Both the position numbers and the translations under genes were made by a program. A stretch of DNA of 64,000 nucleotides. It comes from Mayamaea pseudoterrestris (Eukaryota; Bacillariophyta; Bacillariophyceae; Sellaphorales; Sellaphoraceae). Of this stretch, positions 52,597 through 62,404 are shown one piece after another. The stretch spans positions 1-64,000 of the forward strand of contig BROI01000022.1 of NCBI GenBank assembly GCA_027923505.1. The letters run 5' to 3'. The notes under the pieces are model-generated. The model did no database searches. It was not told where the DNA came from and saw only the letters and a program-made list of their open reading frames with translations. Each line of letters starts with the position of its first letter. Positions within the stretch are counted from its first letter, which is position 1.

Positions 52597-54092
52597 TTAC
52601 ATGGCCGACCGCCGGCGATTCATTCTTCGACGAGGCGGCCCATTGCGATGCGCCTCATCAATCTTCTTTTGATTCTCAAGAAACTCATGCGCCTCCTCTC
52701 CCGACAAGACCATCTGATCGACAACCGTGTTGAACGATTGGCAATTGTTGCACTGCACTCCCAAAAAGTGCCAGGCGCGATTCCTCTCCTGTTGCTCACA
52801 GTCATTGCAGGTAATGTTCACTACGCGACAAAGCTCCGGCGGCACTGGCTGTAGCGCAACACCTGCCGCCATGGCACTCCAGGTTGGCAGCATTCTCTCC
52901 CGAGTTTCGGCCGTCTTTTTGCACACGGGGCATCGACTATCATGCGCCGCAAGTTGTCGAAAGCAGTCCCAGTGAATGGCGTGTCCGCAGGGCATCTCGT
53001 GCGAGGCACTCCGAGAACTAAAAAGATACTCCTGACAAACGGGGCAATTGCTTCTGTATTTGCCTGCCTTACAATTATGGTTATCATAAAGAGTCTTATC
53101 AATGCACATTCCGCACTCGTGGCAATGCTGAAAGTTGTGAGCGCCGCCAACCCGGCAGAATCCACAGTCGGCGCAATGATAAGGAGCTTCCTCGTCCGAC
53201 ATCCAAAGGTTGCATACATTGCAGTGATAAGCACCGAATGGAGTTCCGCAGCTGACGCATTGGTTGCTGTAGTTAAGTGACCAAGAGAATGATTTACGTG
53301 AGGAATGGTTGTAAAAGTGCATATATATCTCTACGAAACACAAAATACTTACGTCTTACTGGACTGTCTCGTAAAACATTCTCGACAGATGACTTCGCGA
53401 ATGGCGAATCGATCAATCTCATGGTGCGTATCCTCCTGCTGCTGCACTTGATGCATGGTTGTAAAGCTCGACGGCAGCGAGGCTGATCGATGAAAGCGAC
53501 GTCCTCCATTGTTAATTTTCGGCGGCAAGTTGGGACAGTCATCGTGACATATGCGACAGCCAAAGGCCATGCCACAGCATGGACTGATTATAGTGCATTG
53601 GCGCTCGTAGTGCGAGCAGTAGGGCCGCGTTATCTCGGTCCGACGAGTTTGCTCATTGCAAATGGTGAAGCCGTCGTCCGCCATGTGATTGTCTCCGTCA
53701 AACTGCTCCAATCCATCGTCTTCGCCATATCCATAGACATTCGTTGGCGGCGACTCGTCTCCGTATCCATATGGATTGCTTCCGTAGCTTCTCGTACTTT
53801 CGCCTCCGCTGACACTCGACTGTGCGCTCGTGACTCCACTTTGGTAGCTGTGCACACTCGCACCTCCGTTACTCAGCGACGCCCTTCGACCATCCATCAA
53901 ATGCTGAATGGATAAACGCTTCTCCATGGGCGTCAATTGAACATCGCTCATGATTGCCTTGATACTTGCGCGTCGCTCCCTTTGCTCCGTCTGTGACATT
54001 GATCCTCGTCGCGAAATGGATCCTCTTCGCGTAGGAGGAGCCATCTCCTCGTAGCCCATGTCCATTTCTTCCAAGGCCGCGTCGTCCGGCAT
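52597..54092 (-). CDS. RCHY1: CHY/CTCHY zinc-finger RING-H2 ubiquitin ligase (Pirh2/RCHY1-like)
   Basis: Two exons, 54092-53353 and 53266-52597, 86-bp GTAAGT...CTACAG intron, 469 residues. The N-terminal 140 residues are disordered and carry a set of basophilic kinase motifs: RRGS (22-25), RRGS (28-31), RRAS (40-43), KRLS (58-61) and RRAS (69-72). Then come the CHY finger (about 159-250, SHYERQCTIISPCCGMAFGC), the CTCHY segment (YHCNVCNLWM, YHCADCGFCRVGG, HCHECGMCID) and a RING-H2 at 321-362 (CPVCQEYLF, MPCGHAIHWDCF, CPVCKK), and a zinc-ribbon tail. Pirh2 proteins are E3 ligases; plant relatives act in iron and light signalling. An upstream splice-acceptor-like tract suggests a 5' UTR intron. 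Confidence 0.92.
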
Positions 54093-54305
54093 GATTGCTA
54101 TCAGGTTGCTGTAATAAGGAAAGTAATGCTGTTGAATTGTGTGAGGTTCTTCCAATCTTCATTCGCATGGCCATAACTTGCCGAAACTCCGAGCGTGATC
54201 TTCACACGCAGAGTGAGAGTCATTCTCGGTCATTTTTCAGAAACGTCTTTTCAATCCCGCTCTACCTTGGGCAATGACATCCAAGCTGCCCTACCGGTAC
54301 CGGTA

Positions 54306-55240
54306 CCGCAGTCGCAGAACTAGGAGACTAGGTACTCGTAAAGATGAATGCATTACACTTTCAACATAATGAATCAATGCTTGTCATCTGCCAGCCTTGA
54401 ATGTACACAGAAATTGGCCATTAGAGTGGGTCATAGGGGCATGACATAAAGGCAGTCTCTGTCACAGAACATGGGGACTAGATGGGCTTGCAATTACTGC
54501 ATTGCACTTTCTACATCATGAAACAATGCCTGTCAACTGCCAGCTATCAATTGATACCTCTCTAGTGTTTGGAGTGGGTTTTGTCAGCCTACTTTTGTGG
54601 ACAAGCTTAGGGACTAGGAATTCTGGCAGTCCCTGTCTCAGAACATAGAGACTCGATGGGCTGGCAATGACTGCATTGCGCTTCCTATATCATGACACAA
54701 CACCTGTCAACTGCCAGCTATCAATTGATATTACTCTGGCATTTGCAGTGGGTCATGGCAGCCAGCTACTGGGGACAAGCCTAGGGACAAGAAATTTGGG
54801 CAGTCCCTGCCGCAGAACTTGGAGACTAGATGGGCAATTGATGACTGCATTGCACTTTCTATTTCATGAAACAATGTCTATCAACTGCCAGCTATCAATT
54901 GATACCTCTCTGGCTGTTGGAATGGGTCATGGCAGCCAGCTACTGTGGACAAGCCTAGGGACACAAATTTCTGGCAGTCCCTGTCGCAGAACTTGGAGAC
55001 TAGATGGGTAATAGATGACTGCATTGCACTTACTATTTCATGAAATAATGCCTGTCAACTGCAGGTATCAATTTATACCTCTCTGGCTGTTGGAGTGGGT
55101 TATGGCAGCCAGCTACTGGGGACAAGCCTAGGGACGCGATATTCTGGCAGTCCCTGTCACAGAACATGGAGACTAAATGGGCAATTGATGACTGCACTGC
55201 ACATTCAACATCTGGAAGCAATGCCTGTTAACTGCCATCT
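54306..55240. repeat. Satellite B: 174-bp tandem repeat (left part)
   Basis: About 5.4 units of about 174 bp; the GGCAGTCCCTGTC landmark recurs near 54625, 54799, 54973 and 55146. The first unit is decayed. Each unit holds the perfect 12-bp palindrome TATCAATTGATA or a near variant. Units correspond one to one with units right of the copia insertion (62405 on), indicating higher-order repeats. A short TACCGG run lies directly left of the array (54292-54308). Satellite B shares no clear sequence with satellite A. Confidence 0.95.
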
Positions 55241-55552
55241 TGTAACTTGTAAATCAAATCGTTGCACCTTTCGCTTGTAGCTGTCCTTGGATGGCCAATC
55301 CAAGCTTGCAGTTGCTACAATACGAGAGACGAATAAATCGCTTTCTTAACTCTTCAAGCTTAGTAAGTCTGCTTGTTTCTACTCTATATCGCACTAGTTT
55401 CAGCAATATACTTGTTGAATCGCTTCGAAGCCGTCGCTGCCACGCATCACGCGATCGTGAGGCTGTGGTGAGCCGCGAGTGCCGCTGTGTCACCCTATCG
55501 GACATTCGGTGTGACTTGCCCGATTTTCGCTGTTTTCGTTCGCATCCTGCAA
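55241..55552 (-). repeat. 3' LTR of copia element 2
   Basis: 312 bp, identical by eye to the copy at 62093-62404, abutting the CATCT target duplication on its outer side and the purine tract (55553-55560) on its inner side. Confidence 0.94.
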
Positions 55553-55569
55553 CTCCCCTCAAGTCATAC

Positions 55570-57450
55570 CTAATAGTTAGATTCCTTGAAGAGCAGGTTC
55601 TTTAAGTGCTTGCTTGCCGTAGCCCGTGGAAGAAACTTGGTAAGTACATCCGCCGGGTTTGTCGTTCCCATGATGTGGTTGAAATTAATAATTCCCGCCG
55701 CAATCGCTTCGCGTACACGGTGAAATGCCAGTGCATTGTGTCGCTTCGTCAGACTAGAGTGCGGTAGGTTGCTGCTTTGCGTTACCGACTTGTTGTCTCC
55801 AAACATCCATGAAGGTCCGTCGAGCGGAACTCCCAACATGCGTAGCGTGAAGCGAAGATCCATGATCTGCTCCGTGCTCACTCTCGCTGCTACAAACTCC
55901 GAGCCGTACGTCGCCGTCTCGACCGTCGCTTGGCGTTTCGAAAACCAATCAACGACTGTTCCATTCAACATGTGTAGCATGCCCATCGCTGCCCGTCCCG
56001 TCGTGTAATCGTGGTACAGGTTCGCATCTTCGAACGTTGACATTCGCACCGCCTTGCCGCGCGGCGTGGGCATGTTCCACGGAAGCTCTTCGCAGATCTT
56101 GCCGTACACACTGTAATCCCAATCCATCTTGTCAACTGTCGCGTATCGCTCGTCCGTTGGAATCGAAACGTTGAATCGAATCGCTCCATCCGGGTATCTT
56201 CGTAAGTATCCGCAAATATGCTTCAACCGTTCCAAGTGCCCCGCTCGTGGCGCAGCTCGGAATCTCCCCATAGTCATGACAGCACAGTGAATGTCGAATC
56301 GACATAAACTTACTGCCCATTGCAACGCACCAATTATCGATTGATACTTCGCAATTCCGTCGTCGTCAAGTTCTTTCGTTTCGTCGAGTTCCGGATGATC
56401 GCCGTCGCGTAGTGGACTTGTCCGCGGTCGCGGTTCCTCGCCGAACATTTCTTTGTAGTTCGCTAGTAGTCTTGTGACGTACTTCTTCGCTCCGAAGCAG
56501 AGTACGCCGTCGTCGTCTCGCCAAACGTCTGCGCCCAAATGATATGCCAATGGACCGACGCCCTTCAACTTGTAGTTGTAGTTCTCAATTAAAAGATCCG
56601 TTAGTTCCTTCGATTCTTCATCGCTATCGCTAAATCGTCGACATACACACAAACGTATTCGTAGTGCGTGCCTTTATCGCGCATCCACACGTCCGGTTCT
56701 GCGATACACGGCATGAAGCCAATGTCGCGGAGCGTGTCTGCAAAGTGCTCGTGCCAGCGTGCGCCTGACGTGCGAAGACCGTATAATGCCTTCACGATCG
56801 TGAGCGTGTGACCCTCGAGCTCCCCGAACTCCGGACCTGCCACGATATAAACCTTCTCTTTCGTTTTCGCTTCCAAGTATGCGTTGCCGACGTCAGCTGC
56901 CCACAGTTCCAGACCGTTGAGTTCCGCTAACATCGCTACCATTCGTAGACTTCGCAATGACACAACGCCCGAGTAAACTGAATCCTTCGGCGGCTCTGTC
57001 ATATGTCCTCCTGCAACGAGTCGTGCTTTCCGTCGCAAATCGTGCTTGACATCGAATATCATGTGCACGTTTATTCGTTTCCACGGCGCCGGCATAACCT
57101 TACCGACTCCTTGATCTGCGAACGTGTCGTAATCATTTATCTGATTTAATTCCGTTCGAATCGCATCCGTCCACAGCGTGTTGCCGTTGATCTCGTCGAG
57201 AGCTTTCGCATCTTTATAATTGCGCAGCAACCTTACGCCGAATTTGTAGCGTACGCCGTTTGCTTTCGATTTTCGTTTCGCCGCTGTTACCATCTGTCGA
57301 AACTTCTTTCGCTTCCGAGTGTAATGCTCCAGCTGCTTCCATCCTGGCTTGTCGAGTAAGCCGTGCTTGAGTCCATACTCTGCGATCGTTATCGGATCGT
57401 CCTTCTTCATGATCGCGAGAGGCTCCACGTCGTCGTTCCGTCAGTCCATT
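55570..57450 (-). mobile_element. Reverse transcriptase and RNase H region of copia element 2
   Basis: Blocks recognised on the minus strand: RINVHMIFDVKHDLRRKARL, VAGGHMTEPP, YSGVVSLRSLR, DVGNAYLEAKTKEKVY, YGLRTSGARWHEHF and the catalytic YVCVYVDDLAIA. RNase H follows: FEDANLYHDYTTGRA, ETATYGSEFVAARV, MFGDNKSV and the end IMGTTNPADVLTKFLPR. All are standard copia reverse transcriptase and RNase H motifs. Confidence 0.93.
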
Positions 57451-59850
57451 CGACGAGAACGTTACTTGAACTTCCTTTGTATGTCGGATCGTTCGGTTTC
57501 AAATTAAGCTCGTGTCCGATTACCTTCGTGAATACCCACTGAGTCGCCGGATCGTTTCGTATATCTTCGTCCATCTGTCGTTCGATTAAATCCGACAGTT
57601 CGTTGTAACTTATTAAGTCTTTCGCTGGCTCTCTCCCATTTGGATTAGGAAACCTTTCGTCGTTTCGAGTAGCTCGTTATCGCGTACTTCGATATATTCG
57701 CATACAGTCGCTCGCATTTTCTGACCGTTTTCGTGTTCCCTTACGAACGTGCGTCCGATGAGTTCGCTTGGAGAGAACAGAGGGCATTTATTCCCTGATT
57801 CTTGCTCAGCCCTTCTGAAGAACTTCGCTGGTACGTTGGCGTGGTTCGCCATCGGAATTGTTTCTGTCGTCGTTTCCTTCGTAGTTGTCGTGACTACTTT
57901 CTGTCACATGCGTGCTATGGTAGCGTCCTGTCGCGAGATCTGGAGTTTCAAATTTCGCTCGCTTGCGCGTGTAGCTTCTTCAGAAATCTCCCTCCAGACT
58001 CAGGGAAGGGAAGGCAACTCGTGGTAACAAGTAGCTGCGCGAGACCACGCTACGAGAACGTTACTTGAACTTCCTTTGTATGTCGGATCGTTCGGTTTCA
58101 AATTAGCTCGTGTCCGATTACCTTCGTGAATACCCACTGAGTCGCCGGATCGTTTCGTATATCTTCGTCCATCTGTCGTTTCGATTAAATCCGACAGTTC
58201 GTTGTAACTTATTAAGTCTTTCGCTGGCTCCTCCCATTTGGATTAGGAAACCTTTCGTCGTTTACGGTAGCTCGTTATCGCGTACTTCGATATATTCTCG
58301 CATACAGTCGCTCGCATTTTCTGACCGTTTTCGTGTTCCCTTACGAACGTGCGTCCGATGAGTTCGCTTGGAGAGAACAGGGGCATTTATTCCCTGATTC
58401 TTGCTCAGCCCTTCTGAAGAACTTCGCTGGTACGTTGGCGTGGTTCGCCATCGGTTGTTTCGTCGTCGTTTCCTTCGTAGTTGTCGTGACTACTTTCTGT
58501 CCATGCGTGCTATGGTAGCGTCCTGTCGCGAGATCTGGAGTTTCGAAATTTCGCTCGCTTGCGCGTGTAGCTTCTTCAGAAATCTCCCCTCCAGACTCAG
58601 GGAAGGAAGGCAACTCGTGGTAACAAGTAGCTGCGCGAGACCACGTTGGAGCGCGGAATCGCCTGAAGCGTGTCGTCCGTCAGACCGAGGAAAAGTCATG
58701 TGCGGACCGCTATTCTCTGCGATGCCCACGAATCGGCCGTTGCCAGATCGTACCGCCGAGGGAAAGCTCCCCTGCGCCTCAAACGTGACCGGTTCCCACC
58801 ACTTGAAATGTAACAAAGGCGAAATATCCGGCAGATTTCCGAACGCAACTTCCGTTGGCGTGCGCCATCCCAGCGATTTCGTCGCGAGGACGTTCAGTAT
58901 CATGATTACGAATTTAATCAGCAAAACCCAGCAATGGCCTGGCGAACCAGAATCTCGTTGGAGGTTCTCCATCATTGGCTTAATGTGCGACGTGTGACGT
59001 TCGCATGGATTTTGTTCTGGATGACCCGGTTCTGTGGTCACTGAGGAATATTGTACATCCGACAGAGATCCTCGCAGCCTTGCCAGTCTCCGACTTGGCA
59101 TTGTCGCTGAGCAGTCCGTTAGGAGCGCCCACTTCGCGGATAAAATCCTCTAACGCGTTTGACATTTCGCTCTCCGACTTCATCGGGTAGCCGCGCGTGT
59201 AAAACTTTCTCGTCCAACAAGAGCTGCATCTTAGTAGCTCCCCACGCCCTAAATTCCATCATCCAAAGCTGGCGTGTCAGAGTGTATCGTGTCCGTGGCG
59301 AATAGTTCACGCAACCGCTGAACGTTCGCGCCCGGAAATCGTGATTTCGTGGTGTCGAAATGGTAATCGCGGGTGTGCGCTGAGATGATACCATGCTTCC
59401 GTGTGACAAAGTCTGTTGCAACGCTCAGTCGGGACCCATCCGGAGGTACGGCCGAAGAGCATTATAGTCCGGTTCCTTGCTTCTTAGCTTCCGCAAATTA
59501 ACCGTGGAAAACTGAGCGTGTCGCACGCACCGATTGATCAGTACGTCAAGTTCGTCGCCAGTGCGTGTCGGCGTGTGACGATTGCGGTGCGTGATACCGT
59601 CATCATCGAATCGTTCGTCGAAAGATCCATAATCTGATCTCGTTCGTCGAAATCGTCGTGCGCGTGCTCGACATCGTAAACAGTCGGGTCCCACGGCACG
59701 TCCGACGTCATGATGACAGTCGGATACTTATCCAAATCATCGAACGTGGGTTTCGTCACGTCCAAGTACACCAGGCCATCGCGAATTGCCAATGGCAAAA
59801 CGTAGCCTCAATGTTCGTCGTAATTCGTTGCGTTCCGCCAAACATGGTCG
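57450..59850 (-). mobile_element. Integrase region of copia element 2
   Basis: The minus strand keeps pieces of an integrase: a LLSDNAKSE block (second Asp of the D,D,E triad), a segment with YSSVTTEPGHPEQNPCERH (the Glu block) and a FVIMILNVLATKSLGWRTP downstream helix, plus a diverged zinc segment upstream. This part of the element is the most eroded and contains the internal direct repeat. Confidence 0.75.
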
Positions 59851-62000
59851 GAATATCGTCGACGCGATGTCCCATTGCGCGCAATTGATTCGGGCAATGA
59901 ATCGTCGGTCCGTCTCGCTTTAAAGCATACTGGTGACACAGAAGCAGAATGGTTTCGCCACTAAGGGTCTTTGCCAGTCCAGCTGCAGTGCCAATCTTGA
60001 GAGCTGGGACAATATGATCGTCTATACCAGTCACATCCACCTCGGCGTTCGTTTCCGAAACGACGAGCATGTCTCCTCCGCATAAGCCTCCGTTCGCGCC
60101 GCTGTCGATGAGCGCGCCTTCGTTGATCCGCTCGTAGTGTGCGCGATTGACGCGCATACGACGATGCATGTTGAAGCTGAATGTACCTCGTCCGGTGTTA
60201 TCAGTCGTCAACGATCCTGTCACTTGCTGAGTTGTAGTACTCGCATTGTTCGCTTGCAGAACCGATCGTGCAGCCGTTTGGACTGACATTCCACTATTGC
60301 CGGGCTGAATATTAATCGTGCCAGGAACGCTTGCGTGATCGTTCGCTACAGATTCCGTCGCGTGACGCTCTTGATGCGCCGCGTTGACTTGCGTCTGCGT
60401 CGTAGCCGTGCCTCGTTGGTTGCGCGGTCGCCATCCGTTTTCGGGTGTCTTGGGCGCCGTCGCACGCTTGTCCTTCAACTGCTTTCGCTGATCAAACTTC
60501 ATCTCCAACCAGACTTCATCCTTCACGCTCGCGTGAGGTTTCTTCATGATCGCTGCAAATCGTTCCGCCGATAAGCCGCTTGGAGTCGCGCCGCCATTGC
60601 CGCCGCCGCCTCCTTTCGTTCCACTAGACTGCGCTTGATTGATTGTGCGCTTAGTCTTCGTCGTCGATGGGTGTTTCTTGTCATACTTGATGCAGCACTC
60701 TTCTAAGTGCGCGTACAACTGCGCGAAATTGTCTTCCGAGTCGTGTTGCCCCATGTGTTTCTTGATGGCAATCATTCCGTCAAAACCTGCTAGTGATGCG
60801 CTGAATCCTGTGTGCTCGGAGAAAGCGTCGCGTAGCATGTCGTATCGTTGTAAACCTGTCAGAGCTTCTGCGTCCATTTCGAGCAGCCAGATGACTTTCT
60901 TGTAGAACAGTGCGAGAAATTCGATCGTCGGCCGTGACCACTTCTCGGTCAGCCGCATTCCCTGCAGTTCCGTTCGCGCGCGTTCCTTCTCGATGTGAGC
61001 AGTAGCGCCTTCTTCGTATCGCGTTCGCAATCGTTGGTAGACTTCGCGTCCGTCCATCGTCTTCTTGAACTGCTGTACTGCGAGTGATGCAGACGGAGTT
61101 CGACAGTGCGTGAGAAAGATCCTGTATACAAACACATTCTTCTTTGCATACGCCTTCTGTTCTTTCGGTCCCTTTTCCTTCGGGTCATAATCGTCGTCAA
61201 AGACTTCGTGGAAGTCATGCAATGTAGCGATGACTTTCAACTCGGAAATCCACTGTTTCCACGAGGAATCCAGCTTCATTTCTTTACAATCCTTCGCCGA
61301 GAACTTGATAGACTTCGTAAATTGGTCTGAATACTTCTCGTCGTCTTCGTCGTCGCCGAGGTCCAGTACGGATGTTGGTGACTGCTTCGTGTCCACGTCC
61401 ACACTCGTCGGTGGCACCTTGTCGGCCGAGTCAGGCTTCGACTCGTCGCCTTCGTTCGTTAGCGTGGAGTCCTTGGATTCGTCCTTCTTGGATTCCGTTT
61501 CGCTTTCCTTCGCTGGAGGTTTCGCTCCGCTTCCGCTGCCCACGCTCGCAATGTTGCGCGCTTGGACTCGTTCCTTCGCTCGTGCTGTGACGAACGTCGC
61601 CAGCGTTTCGGTGGTCAGTTGCGACCATGTCTTGATGTCCGGCGACTCTTGCGCCAAATACCATTCGATCGCGTTCGTGATCGTGCGTTGTTTCATCTTC
61701 GTTAGCGAGTGTTCGCTCGTTTCCTGCGTGACATTGTCGCCATCGTCAGTCGTCGTCGTTGTCGTCGTCGTGACGTTCCACTTCGTCGCGAAATCGTCGT
61801 ACTCCATCTCAATCAGTTGCGTAAGCGATTCTACTCCGAGTTCGTCAAATAACTCCTTGAACTGAGGATCTTGGAAAACGCCTACGTTCTCTTCGTAAAC
61901 ATGCGCAAACGCCGCGTCTTTCTGCGCGCGAGTTTCCGCCATCGTTGTCGTCGTGACAATGTTCTTGCTATCACCTGCGGAACTTTCCGGGCCAAGAACC
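59850..62000 (-). mobile_element. Gag and protease region of copia element 2
   Basis: A long Gag-type stretch, starting near the 5' LTR, begins with a Thr-rich, acidic segment, then the helical Gag core (SWKQWISELKVIATLHDFHEV, then a YQRLRTRYEE helix). The end carries the aspartic protease active site GALIDSGANGGLCGGDM (D-S-G). No CCHC knuckle was found. Confidence 0.85.
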
Positions 62001-62092
62001 AACGTGCGTCCACGTTACTTCGTAAATCAATAGTACTCTTCGTCGATAAAGTCTCTATGCCGAGGCAATGAGTCTCAAGACAGTGTTAATCT

Positions 62093-62404
62093 TGTAACTT
62101 GTAAATCAAATCGTTGCACCTTTCGCTTGTAGCTGTCCTTGGATGGCCAATCCAAGCTTGCAGTTGCTACAATACGAGAGACGAATAAATCGCTTTCTTA
62201 ACTCTTCAAGCTTAGTAAGTCTGCTTGTTTCTACTCTATATCGCACTAGTTTCAGCAATATACTTGTTGAATCGCTTCGAAGCCGTCGCTGCCACGCATC
62301 ACGCGATCGTGAGGCTGTGGTGAGCCGCGAGTGCCGCTGTGTCACCCTATCGGACATTCGGTGTGACTTGCCCGATTTTCGCTGTTTTCGTTCGCATCCT
62401 GCAA
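62093..62404 (-). repeat. 5' LTR of copia element 2
   Basis: 312 bp, identical by eye to 55241-55552, followed by the CATCT target duplication and the resumed satellite B unit. Confidence 0.94.

Larger units (their letters stand above)
55241..62404 (-). mobile_element. Ty1/copia LTR retrotransposon inserted in satellite B
   Basis: 7.16 kb, two LTRs of 312 bp that are identical by eye, flanked by the 5-bp duplication CATCT (55236-55240 and 62405-62409). The uninterrupted site exists in the satellite near 63800, which confirms the borders. Read on the minus strand, the order is Gag-protease, integrase, reverse transcriptase, RNase H: copia superfamily. A purine tract GAGGGGAG lies directly before its 3' LTR. 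The LTR 5' end (TTGCAGG...) departs slightly from TG. The coding part is broken, with several interruptions, and its middle contains an internal direct repeat of a few hundred bp. Identical LTRs mean a very recent insertion. Confidence 0.95.

Noticed and set aside
54311-55240. Open frames in satellite B as genes
   Set aside because: They repeat with the satellite unit and have no start context or homology.
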